A DNA stretch of 64,000 nt, from contig NC_134649.1 of assembly GCF_030463565.1 (NCBI RefSeq), forward strand, positions 1,994,001 to 2,058,000. Reading direction: 5' to 3'. This DNA is from Pelecanus crispus. Its lineage: Eukaryota; Chordata; Aves; Pelecaniformes; Pelecanidae. Every line of letters begins with the position of its first letter. Position 1 is the stretch's first letter. The translations under genes and the position numbers were made by a program. A model generated the notes under the pieces. The model ran no database searches, was not told the origin of the DNA, and saw nothing but the letters and a program-made list of their open reading frames with translations. Below, in pieces: positions 13,601 through 23,190 of the stretch.

Positions 13601-16600
13601 GATGCTCTCACCCGCAGAGCCCCCGCACAGCTCCTGGCTGGCACTTGGGTGGGCTTTTTTCCCCTTAATGCTTTCTCCATTTCTGTTTTCGACCTCCGCA
13701 GGTAGCTTTTCGCCTGGATTTTGAATTCAGCAAGTCGATTTTCCTTCAAAGCATGGAGATCTACTTGATCGCCAACAGGTTAATGGTTGCTTTGTCCCTT
13801 GCACATGTTTGCAAGGTCGGCGGGACGTTGCCTGCTTGTGTTGCGTTTCCTTCTTCCGTAGCCGTAGGCGATGCTGGAAGCTTTACTCGGGGAATAACCA
13901 CAAGGAAACCTGATTGCCATGGGTTATTACAGAGAGTGCAGCCCTGTATCCACAAACTAGGCTATTTTTATTTATCTATACATTTATAGCCGTCATTATT
14001 CTGTATATGTGGAGGCTGTGCAGCTGCTGCCAGGCTCTGCACTGAGCAGAACGGGGCTCGGCCACTGCTGCTTTCTTACCCACCTTCACAACTGCAAATA
14101 CTGCTGCAAATATAAAGGAAAAATATCTCCTAACAGCTTTGCAAAATTCTCCTCGCCCACTCACCCGGCACAGGTAAAGTTTTCTGACAGCCAAGTGAAA
14201 TCTCGTTAGGTATTTCTTTTTTTTTTTTTCATTTTCATCAATTATTAGAGCAAACGAGGCTTCGCTCTGCCAGGGCTGCTGCACGGCTTTAAGGCTGCTG
14301 GGTGTGAAACCTCTCTCCAAATGATCTACTTTTATGAGCTCGGGCTGATAAATGTTACGGAATAAAATTGCTTCTCTCTACACTTTGGTCAAAAAGCAAA
14401 AGTTCAGCCCATCCCCACCTGCTTCCTTATGACCCCCCCCAAAAAAAAACAGAGGGGAGCTGGCTCCCACCTCACCCCCGGCTTGCCCCGCTGCTGTTTC
14501 AGCGACAGCGAGGAGAAGGAGAGCACCAAGGAGGACAACTTCGCCCACCTGAATTTCCACCTGAAGTATGAAGCTGACCTGCTCTTCACCAGGTGCGTGT
14601 TTTGGAAGGGGACTCAGCATCTGGGGGGGGGACACAGATTGCAGGGTGTCCTTTGGGAAAACCAGTGCTGGCCCCATGGGAGCTGTGTTCAAACCGAGCC
14701 CAGTGCCAATTGAGCTTTAAATTGGGGGATTTGTTTAGAAAAGGGGCTGAAGGAACCATAAAATCAGGGCATCCCGCCCAGCGGGTCCTTATAAAAAGCA
14801 ACAGCAAGGAGAAACGAGGTGCTGTGCCTTCATAATGTTTAAACGCACAAGTCTTATTAAATAGGTGTGAGGGCAATTTTCTTTTTTAAGGGGAAAAAGT
14901 ACTTATTGTAGGTAATAATGTTCATAACGTGTTACTAGCCCGCGTCTGGGCCGGTAGCCATCCCACTAAAAATCATCTCACCAGAAGCTCAGCTGAGGGA
15001 TGTGCGTGCAAGGGTTTGGGCACCGACTGTAACTAGAGCAGAGAGCATCCTCGGTCCAAGGAGAGCAGGGAGCGAAGGCACAGAGGATAATTTATGAACC
15101 TGATTATAAGAAAAAACATGGACCCCAGAAGCACATTCCCTGGCACCGCTTGCTGTAATTCTTAGCAGATTTTTAAGACCTTCAGTCATTTTATTTTTCT
15201 ACACTAGAGGCAGCGGGGGCACTGAAAATAAAACCACTTTAATACTTAGAATTTATGGGGAGCGGGGGGATTCTCAATTTAACAAATATCAGAATCGCCC
15301 TTACAGGCGAAGGGAGAACGTGGAGGAAAAGTAATGGCACAAAAAATTCAAATTTGGGTACCTTTGGGGGGGGGGGGGGGGAAGGGGAATAATTTCAAAG
15401 AGTTTGGGGGGTTTGGGCCACACGCCCTGTGTTGTGGCACCTGCAGCGTGTCCCATCGCAGGGGCTCCCCGCCGGGCTCCCATGGGCACCCGTCGGATGC
15501 TTCTGGCTCCTTTCCCTCCTCTCCAGCTGCGAAACCCAGATGTGATTTACGTCCCCAGATTTATATGTGACATTCAGACTGCTGACCGGGGCCTTGGATG
15601 TCTCTGTTATAATAAAAAGGCGAGAAAAGTTCTACAAAGAAAGGGAAAATACTGCAGAAGCAGAATAGCGTGAAAATCCCCCGTCTTTTTTTGCGTGAGG
15701 TGGAGTCAGGCGACGGTTTCCATCCAAAATGGGGCCAGACAGACGGAAAATCCTCTCCTTGGGGAATGCTGCGGAGGGGCTGGGGCAGCCCAGCCTGGTG
15801 CTGGGGGCAGCTGGGCAGGGGGCTGCTTCGTGCTTCGTTTGCTCCGGGCCCGCCTCGCGACTTGTCCTCCTTCGTCACGACAGGACCTCGAGCCTGGACT
15901 ACTACGAAATCAGGTCGAACAGCTCCCTGGAGAGATACGACAGCATCGGCCCCCCCTTCCATTGCACCTTCAAGGTACGGAGGGGGTTTTAAACCGGCTG
16001 AGGGACCCCCCAAGGGCTGCCCCGGAGGTGGGATGTGCCACGGTCACCCTGCTCGTCCCCATCCCGCGGGATGCTGGCACCTCGGGCACATCGCTGTCCT
16101 CTGCTCTCACAGCTGCAGAACCTGGGCTTCTTCCCCGTGGAGGGGGGTGACCATCAAGCTCACTGTCCCCGTGGCCACCCGGGCGGGCAACCGCCTCCTG
16201 CTCCTGACCGAATTCATGGTGGACCAGGTAGGAGCGGGGTTCATCCCCGTAAAGTACGTGGGGGTCCTTTCTGCACCAGGGGTGGGGATGCAGACACGCC
16301 ACGGCGGGTCACCCCATCCTTTTGCAAACCCCCCCCGTGCTCACACCTGCACGGACAGTCTTGGCTTGTGCCTGGGCTTCTCCCTTTTTTCATTCGCTTG
16401 GCTGGAAACGTGGAAAATGGTAGCAGCCAAAGGGTTTAATCCAAATATTTCTCCGAGCTCTTCTTTCTCCCTCCGGTATGAAATGAATTCTTGAGGGTCT
16501 TGAAAGCATTAGCTGTGAACGGCAGCCTCCAGCAGCCATAAAAGCAGCGGGAGGGCTGGGAGAGACCCCGGGGCATCCCCTGCCTCCCGCTGCCCCTGCA

Positions 16601-18882
16601 GCCGTGCGGGACTCACGTGCTGAGTGATGGAAAGAGCCCGGCACGGGAGATGGCGCGTTTACGGATGGATTTGGCCTCGACGGGGGCATTTTGTATTGCC
16701 AGCTCCGGCAAAGTCCCCGCGTCGCCTGTGCCGCCCCAGCCCGCGCGGCTGGTGTCCCGGATGGGGCTCTCTGCCAGGCTGAAAACTCAAAAAGCAAAAA
16801 TGCTGGGGGAGAGGCACAAAGCACAGGAATTAATTAAAGTAGGATGCTGGACTCCTTTTGGGTCGGGACCTCCTCCAGCCCCGCGGTGCAGCGGTGGCAG
16901 CCGCATCCCCGCATCCCACAGGGACCCCAGCTCAGCCGCCAGCACCAGCAAAGCCCGGCAGGTGCCGGGGTCCCCCGGCACGAGGATGGGTGCTGAGCAC
17001 GGGGCAGGACGCGGGGAGGTGGCCGCCGTGGTTGCCGTCCCCGTGCTCGCAGCCCATCGGCTTCTCCCGCAGGAGAACGCAACCTGCAACATTTGGGGAA
17101 ACAACACCGACTACCGGAGGACGCCCGCCGAGGAGGACCTCTCCCGCATCCCCCACCTGGTAGGTGCCTTCACGGGCCTGATCCTGGCCCCGGGCTGAGC
17201 CCTGCCGCCCCAGGCAGCCACCAAACCAGAGAGAAACCCCCCGGGATGGGGATGCCCCGTGGCCGCGGGGCAGGACGGGTGCGTGGCCCCTCAGCTGCGG
17301 TGTGGGTCTCGCTCCCCTCGCTGTGTGCCAGGGGTGAAGCCCCGGGGGGTTTTTCTCCCCTTCTCAGCAGCGATGCTCCCACGCCACAAACTTCTCCCCT
17401 TGCAGAACCACAGCAACTCCGACGTCGTTTCCATCGACTGCAATGTGAAGTTAGCCCCCAACGAGGAGATGAACTTGCACTTGCGTGGCAATCTGTGGAT
17501 GAAGTCTCTGAAAGCAGTAAGTCCACCCAAAGCAAGCACGTGGCTTTTGAGGAGAAATCTCCCCAAGGAGCCCTCGCACCACAAAAAACATGTTGGTTGT
17601 TTTATTTTTCCTCTCCTGCAATTTCCTTCCCTCCCAGGGAGCCTGGGCATGTGCGGGGTGGTTCTTGTTGTCAAAACTTACTTATTCTATCAGTGTGTGC
17701 ATCCAACGTCCCGCATGGCACTTCATCATGGGGAATTTAATCTCAAGCAGTCCTTTTTGCTGCAATCATCCACGCTCACTCCTTGACCTGCACCGTCCTC
17801 CCCGACGGATGCAGCACGCAGCATCCCTGGCACGGATGCAAAGCCATGTTGGGGAGCAAAGCCCTGGGGAGGCACCCGGCTGGGGTGCTGGGTGCTCTCC
17901 CGTGGCCGGTGCTCATGCCCAGCATCTCTTTGCGCAGCTGAAGTTCAAGTCACTGAAGCTCACCACGAACGCCGCTCTCCAGCGACGCTTCGGGAGCCCC
18001 TTCGTCTTCCGCGAGGAGGACCCCAGCCGCCAGGTAAGCCCCCGGGCAGGGCGGTCACAGACGGAGCCGGCAGCCTTGGGGATGCTGCGACACCCTGCCC
18101 TGACCCCAGCGGGAAAAACCCTGCGGCCGGCGGAAGGGCTGGAGCCACCCGCGCTGCGCACCCGGCTCCGCAGAGCACGGAGCAGCTCAGTGCAGCTGTG
18201 GTCGGAGCCAGGCAGCTCCGGTCCCAACAACTGGATTGAGCAGGGAAAACCTGAGCCAAATCACTGGGGCATCCTCCCCAGCAGCTCCAGCATCCTCCCA
18301 ACGGGAGGGGATGCTCAGCGTCCCCGCCATCGCGCCGTCCCCGCCATCCCCTGCCCGCCCGGCTCCTGCAGCCAGCGGCAGCAGCGTATTTCGATGCTCT
18401 TTCCTTGCAGATAACGTTTGAAATCTCCAAGCCGGAGGAGTCGCAGATCCCCATCTGGATCATCCTGGGGAGCACCTTAGGAGGTCTCCTGCTCCTGGCC
18501 CTGCTCGTCCTCGCGCTCTGGAAGGTGAGCAGCCCTTAAGCCGCACCCGTTGGGGGCTCGGTGGAGACCCCCATGCATGGAGGGACCCCCAGCTCCGTGG
18601 CCACAGCCCCACGAGCCCCTTGCACTGCCGGGAATCGCCAAAAAAAAAAAAAAAAAAAAAGCTCCTCTAACCTCTTTCCACTTCCATATTATTTATATTC
18701 AAGGTCTAAACCTCCCGGCAATATCCCGTTAAAGGAAAGACTCTTCCCAGCAATCAGCTGGAGTAATGGTGGGGTTTTCTTTTGTTTCTTTTCAATCCCT
18801 ACAGCTTGGATTTTTTAAAAGCGGGAGCCGCAGGCGAGCGGCAGAGCGGGAGCGGGAGCGGAGCGCCCAGGGGCTGGAGTGA
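1..18882 (+). CDS. ITGA11: Integrin alpha-11, 3' two-thirds of the gene (20 coding exons, 5'-partial)
   Basis: Alpha chain of the alpha11-beta1 collagen receptor of fibroblasts and mesenchymal cells, a single-pass plasma-membrane protein. Exons read from sequence: <1-48, 2206-2354, 2651-2791, 3854-4060, 4548-4678, 5341-5507, 7293-7435, 8573-8683, 8916-9001, 10338-10545, 12234-12332, 13702-13778, 14503-14592, 15884-15974, 16113-16227, 17073-17159, 17406-17516, 17938-18033, 18411-18524, 18805-18882 (TGA at 18880-18882). Every junction is GT-AG and phases carry through, except one surplus G in the 16113-16227 exon. The window encodes about 781 residues of a family near 1,190 aa; the signal peptide, first propeller blades and I domain lie upstream. 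Human ITGA11 has 30 exons, so these would be exons 11-30. ITGA10 is the nearest alternative, but the FEM1B/CLN6/CALML4/PIAS1 neighbours and the close match to ITGA11 decide for alpha-11. FEM1B converges on it. Confidence 0.96.
969..1368 (+). mobile_element. CR1 LINE fragment, sense, simple-tail type
   Basis: A 3' fragment of a chicken-repeat-1 retrotransposon in ITGA11 intron sequence. It opens with GGAGAAGAGGAGGCTGAGGG, includes the ORF2 C-terminal stretch read as [16 protein letters not shown], and ends with the CR1 tail GGATGATCTTAAAGGG...CATTCTATGATTCTATGA. The 5' end is truncated, as is usual for CR1. This copy has a single 3' tail, with GTCTACCCTTGATTGG between body and tail, unlike five other copies in the window. 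Confidence 0.93.
5341..18033 (+). CDS. ITGA11: ITGA11 thigh and calf (leg) domain exons
   Basis: Thirteen exons from 5341-5507 to 17938-18033 encode the extracellular leg that links the propeller to the membrane. Recognisable landmarks are [10 protein letters not shown] at the thigh start, the cysteine-rich [19 protein letters not shown] (8916-9001), [15 protein letters not shown] (10338-10545), [14 protein letters not shown] (12234-12332), [12 protein letters not shown] (14503-14592), [14 protein letters not shown] (15884-15974), [11 protein letters not shown] (17073-17159), [14 protein letters not shown] (17406-17516) and FREEDPSRQ (17938-18033). Several N-x-S/T sequons are kept. The leg has an ordinary length for the family once the surplus base at 16142-16147 is set aside. 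Confidence 0.94.
6664..7111 (+). mobile_element. CR1 LINE fragment, sense, duplicated-tail type
   Basis: 5'-truncated CR1 copy in ITGA11 intron sequence. The body runs from the GACAAGAGGAAATGGGCTC segment to GGGACATGGTTTAGTGGG. It then has a first tail (6860-6930, GATGATCTTAGAGATCC), an AT-rich linker of about 85 bp (6931-7015, containing CATTAAAAAATAATCCAGCC), and a second tail (7016-7111) ending in the ATTCTATGA microrepeat. The same three-part end recurs in the copies at 22153, 37322, 47512 and 50485. Confidence 0.92.
16113..16227 (+). CDS. ITGA11: ITGA11 calf exon with one surplus G (apparent frameshift)
   Basis: The exon lies between a good acceptor (CTCTCACAG) and donor (GTAGGA). It is 115 nt long where 114 nt would keep phase 0 on both sides. 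It opens as [11 protein letters not shown] and ends, in the shifted frame, as [18 protein letters not shown], both matching the family. The shift falls in the G run 16142-16147, which has six G where five would give VEGVTIKL. The other exons in the window are intact, so a homopolymer miscall or a polymorphism is much more likely than a dead gene. No nearby alternative AG restores the frame. Confidence 0.85.
18411..18882 (+). CDS. ITGA11: ITGA11 transmembrane helix and cytoplasmic tail (last two exons)
   Basis: Exon 18411-18524 encodes the membrane-proximal stalk and the helix ([13 protein letters not shown] followed by a Leu/Ala/Val run to ALW). Exon 18805-18882 encodes a 25-residue tail, [11 protein letters not shown]..., ending QGLE and TGA. 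With the preceding K the motif is KLGFFKS, the alpha-integrin GFFKR-type clasp that binds the beta tail and keeps the receptor inactive. After the clasp the tail is an Arg/Glu-rich stretch (AERERERS), unlike the Pro-containing human tail as I remember it. Confidence 0.95.
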
Positions 18883-19860
18883 TGCTGCCGGGGCCGCCGG
18901 CTCCCCCCCCCCGCGCCCCCTCCCAGCCCCTCGCCACTTACGGAGCAGAGGTTCGCCTCGATGCCGAGGGATTTGGGTGCTGAGCTCGGGTTTGCATCGA
19001 GATGAGCGTACACCCCTTTGTGTGAAGTCACCTAAACAGGTCCAAAAGCCAAAAAAAAAAACCACCAACCCACCCCAACCCCCCCCAAAACCGTAAACAT
19101 ACCGAAATTCCCAACCCCTACTCGTGGCCCCGCGCCACGGCGAGAGGAGCTTCAAACTGGGTTTGCAACGAGGTGGCAGCGGTGCGGGGACGGAGGGGCC
19201 ACCCAAGCAACGTGCCCCCTAACTTGAGGCAAACTACAGGGCTGCAAAAAGCTTTAAAAAAAATAATAGCCTTAAAAAAAAAAAAAAAAATTTGAGGATT
19301 CCTCATTCCCGTGGCTGAGCTGTAGCAAACCCGTGGGCTTTGCTGGCCGCGGCTCTCAAACTGCGTCGCATTCGTTAACCAGAGCAATTGGGTGGAGATT
19401 TTAATTTGCCACCTTCTTAATGCACTGAATACAAATGATAGCAAATTAAAGCACCTTAATGCAAATCTCCAGTGTCCAGCTGTACATACTTATTTTAAAA
19501 ATATTTACCTGTTTAAGCAAAGGAGAAAAAAAAATAACTAAATCAAAAAAAAATGACCAAAAAAAAAAAAAAATCAAAACCCAGTTTGAAGTGTTTTCTA
19601 CAAACTGAGCAGTTTCGAAGAGCTTGTGTCCAGCAAGGGTCCGCACGTGTATTATAATTGTACATACTCGGTGTCACGCGAAACCGGATGATCGGTGCTG
19701 TTTGACAAAAATCTTTCTTTTTGCATAGCAGAATTATTTATGCTAATATTAATTTTATGGATGAAAAGAAAGCATATGTCCGCCGGATGTGTAATGAAGT
19801 TTGTTAAATACTGTCCTAGTATTTTTTAAGGATTAAAAATACAGTATTTTAAAAACGAAT
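18883..19860 (+). other. ITGA11: ITGA11 3'UTR (inferred) with ATTAAA signal
   Basis: Sequence after the stop turns AT-rich toward 19480-19860. An ATTAAA hexamer at 19832-19837 is the first plausible polyadenylation signal, giving a 3'UTR of about 1 kb. A run of 17 A lies at about 19274-19290 and a shorter A-rich block at 19556-19573. The exact end is inferred. An AATAAA-like string near 20150 in an AAT repeat is a weaker alternative. Confidence 0.45.
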
Positions 19861-20759
19861 AGCCTCTGCTCCCCTTCTGTGCTAGCCCACTTCATGGCTC
19901 GGCTGGGCACGGGCGGGAGCTGCTCACACCCCTCTGGGATGCAGTGGAGGAGGAGGATGGGGCTCAGGCTTTTTTCCTCCACTTATTTATTGTTGGATGC
20001 AAGTTTTTTGCAGCTGGTTTTTAAAGGGGTGCTGCCAGGTGGGACGAGGGTGCAGCCCTGGCGTCTTTCGTGAGCCCGGAGGAAGACGTGTTGCAGAATC
20101 AGCCTCATGCATTGTAGAAAATGGGGGGGGGGGGGCGGAAATAATAATAATAATAAAAAAAAAAAGTCTGATTTTTTTTCTTTGCCAGCACCCTCACCTT
20201 GAATGGGCGTTGTTCATGTCAGAGTTTCCAGCTGATTCGGGTCTCGGCTGTCCTGGGGGGCCCGGCTGGGGTGCAGGGCTACCCAGGAGAGCCAAAATCC
20301 CCGTGCAGGTACCAGGGCGGGTGCCTGTGGCTCCGTGAGGCCAGGATGGCACTGCCAGCGCTCCCACGGCCCCAGACGAGACCAAATTTTGCAGATTTAT
20401 TTTCTTCTCCCTCTTCACGCTCAACCGCTTTTCCTTACTGCTGTTGAAGGCACATAGGCAGGATGCACGAGGAGTACTGACGGTGTCTTTCCAACCTTTT
20501 ATTGCTGGGGGAAAAAAAAAAAAAAAAAAAAAAACAAAACCCAACACCAAAACTGCTTTGCCCGAAAGCACCTGAGCCCTCAGTGCTATGAAAGCAGCCG
20601 CTTGCCTCCCCCCGAGCCCCACACGGTCCCTCCCTCCCTCCCCAGCCTTGGATTCCTGCAGCACCGGCTGCAAGGAAAAAGCTGCCTGGGCAGGATCCTT
20701 CAGCAGGGCATCCCCAGGGCCGTGGGTGGGTGCCCTCCGGCTTCAGAGCCACGTATAAG

Positions 20760-21310
20760 GGCATACACATCTGTGTTTGTGTGTATTTTGTGTACTTTTT
20801 TATTATATACATATATATATAGAGTCTGTGCATATATACATATCTATCTCCTCCAGTTTTGGGAAACCATGCTCACAGGCAAGACGGTGCACAGGCTTGG
20901 GGGGGGGGGGGGGGGGGGGGGTGGGTGGGTGCACGTGTTTACATACATGTGTTTGTGAGTGAATGTCTGTTTACATATATGTATTTGTGTGTGAATGTGT
21001 GTCTACATATATGTGATGTGTGTATATGTATCTGTATGTATACGTGTGTATTTGTGACCAAGAGCAGCTCCAGCCTTCAGCTTTGGGAAGCCGTGCTCAC
21101 AGAGAACACTGTGCTAGGATCCCTGTGTGTGTACATACATACATGTGCATGTATGTATATACATGTGCGCATGTGTATCTGCTTATGTATGTGTATATAA
21201 AAAGAAGTATGCGTGTCTGTATATACATATAGGCATATATATGTGCATGCATGTGTGTGTGTGTGTATATTTTTTGTGCGTGTGTATACATATATATATT
21301 TTTTTCTATA
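20760..21310. repeat. TG/TATG microsatellite block with G23 run and a two-copy unit of about 220 bp
   Basis: Alternating TG, TATG, TACA and TA runs fill the block, interrupted at 20899-20921 by 23 consecutive G. A unique spacer beginning CTCCAGTTTTGGGAAACCAT (20850) recurs in altered form at about 21068 (CAGCTTTGGGAAGCCGTGC). Both are followed by GCTCACAG and then TGTG/TACATA repeats, so the block looks like a tandem duplication of about 220 bp whose microsatellite parts have since diverged. Confidence 0.8.
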
Positions 21311-22152
21311 CTGTCCATGCACACGTCTCTCCCACCCGGCACGTTCCGGGGCCCGCAGCAGCGGCCGTCGCCCGCTGGCACCCGGTGGGGGTCCCCGGCC
21401 AAGGCGTGGGGCCGTGCCCCGCGCCCTGGCAGGAACCTGCGCTTTCATTGCCATCGAGTCCAAACCCCCAGGAACACAATTCCCATTTCCCTCTGCAGCG
21501 CAGGGGCTCGGGGCGCCTGGGGAGGACGCCCATCCCGCGGGATGCGAGCCCGGCTGCGGGTTTCTCCTTACCTAAACCGGGCATCAAGGCATCAGCACGT
21601 CTCTGCGGGCTAAAACGCACGGAGGGTTTGCAGCTGCTGAGAACTTGGTTTAAAGCTACTTACACCAAGAGCTTTTACCAATTTAACTCAAAACGGGCAC
21701 CGCTGGCACAGGGGGGACGGGGCTCGAGGCCCGGGGGTCCCCGCAGAGCCACGGCCACGGGGCCACCGCTCCCCCGCCGGGCTGGCACCGCGCGGCAGCG
21801 ACGGGGCCGGCGTGCAATCCCTGCCAGACAAGAGCCTTGTCATTTGAAAAAAATAAAAGCGACTTGTTTTCAGAAAATAGTTTTCTTTACTAAGCCAAGT
21901 GCTGCTTAGGCCCTGGGGCAGAGCTGCGCAGTGGTTGCCTCCACGGAGATGACGTAGAAACCTACGGAATAAACGTGGAAAAGCAGATTTTTCACGCAGG
22001 TGCGCTATGCCAGAACCAGCCAGGGCTCCCGTCACCACCTCAGCACTGTGGTGTAAGCGTAGCTGACCCAAAGATGAGCACGTAAAATGCCAGCTGCCGC
22101 TCCTCCGTGTGCGGTGTTTTGGGAACGCACCTCCCCGAGCGCATCCCTCCAG

Positions 22153-22590
22153 AGAATCACAGAATCGTGTAGGTTGGAAAAGACCTTTAAGGTCATCCAG
22201 CCCAACCATTAACTCACACTACCAAGTGCACCACTAAACCAATTAAGGGGAGAGGAAGAATTTCATGTTTTCTGGCTTGGTGGCTGGATTATTTTTTAAT
22301 GAAAGTAAAACTGGGAATCACTAAGGCTGGAAAGGATCTCTAAGATCATCAGTCCAACCATCAACCCAACACCCCCATGCCCACTAAACCATGTCCCCCA
22401 GTGCCACCTCTGCCCGTTTTTGAACCCCTCCAGGGATGGGGACTCCCCCACCTCTCTGGGCAGCCTGTTCCAAAGCTTGACCACCCTTTCCGTGAAGAAA
22501 TTTTTCCTAATTTCCAACCTAAACCTCCCCTGGCGCAGCTTGAGCCCATTTCCTCTCGTCCTATCGCTTGTTCCTCGGGAGAAGAGGGAC
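22153..22590 (-). mobile_element. CR1 LINE fragment, antisense, duplicated-tail type
   Basis: Reads on the minus strand. On the plus strand it begins AGAATCACAGAATCGTGTAG, then the distal tail (to about 22245), the linker with TTTTCTGGCTTGGTGGCTGG, a proximal tail (ACTAAGGCTGGAAAGGATCTC), and the body to the CCTCTCGTCCTATCGCTTG segment. Truncated at the 5' end. Same tail architecture as the copies at 6664, 37322, 47512 and 50485. Confidence 0.92.
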
Positions 22591-23190
22591 CAAGACGCGG
22601 GGCCGAGGGTTTGCTCAGCATCCCGCTGAGCGCGGGCTGGCCTCGGCAAGGTCTATTTTTAAAAGCCGGCCTGCTCTCACACAGCAGCTCTGTAAAAAAC
22701 AGACCACAACCTACGGGCACACGCCCCGGCCCAGCAGAAGGGCCGTCACACGGCGCCTTTTTCCCGGTGAAAGGAGCACCTGTGGGGTTTGTACAGATTT
22801 CTTTTTTTTTCCCCGAGAGCTTTAAGTAACTCCCACAAAGAGAGCAAGCGCGCTCTTTCAGCTTTTAATGCTCAAAAAAGAAATTTCCAGACGAAAGAAA
22901 GGGAAGGTCCCGGGACACCGAGAGCCGTGACGGACTTTGCTGCGCCCGCAGGCGTGCAGAAACAGGCACCCGCTGGGTGGTTTTTTTTTTTTTTTCCTAT
23001 CCTTTGGCCAAGAGTTTTTCCTGCCATAGTGAAGGCGGCAGAACGGCACACGCACCGTGCCACTTTCCCGGGCTGCAGCCAAGCGGGAACCCATCTCCGT
23101 CAGGAACCGGGACCACACCTGAGCCAGGAGCGGCTTTAGCACCCGCGGCTCCTTCCGTAGCGCCGAGCTTTCCCCCTCTTTATAAAAGCG

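Larger units (their letters stand above)
49..18804 (+). other. ITGA11: ITGA11 introns: contents
   Basis: The 19 introns between the exons listed for this gene are short and GC-rich. Two hold CR1 fragments (969-1368 and 6664-7111). Intron 2792-3853 holds a two-copy, roughly 52-bp imperfect tandem duplication at 3131-3222 (GAGGAGG...GGTGCAAGGC). Intron 14593-15883 holds a run of 16 G at 15366-15381. An A run sits at about 18640-18660 in the last intron. Antisense and sense open frames of 100-360 codons within these introns are GC-driven and show no family resemblance. I recognise no nested gene or RNA. Confidence 0.6.
19861..23190. other. ITGA11-FEM1B convergent intergenic interval
   Basis: No gene recognised. 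It holds a poly-A/AAT low-complexity patch (20120-20180), an A run (20510-20534), a TG/TATG microsatellite block (20760-21310), a GC- and CpG-rich unique block (about 21320-21830), an AATAAA string at 21851, and one CR1 copy (22153-22590). Open frames across the microsatellite and GC block look accidental. The CpG-rich block could be an unannotated promoter or simply GC-rich microchromosome sequence; nothing in it decides. Confidence 0.55.

Noticed and set aside
21020-21300. Tyr/Cys/Met/His-rich open frames in the 21-kb region
   Set aside because: Translations of TG/TATG microsatellite DNA.
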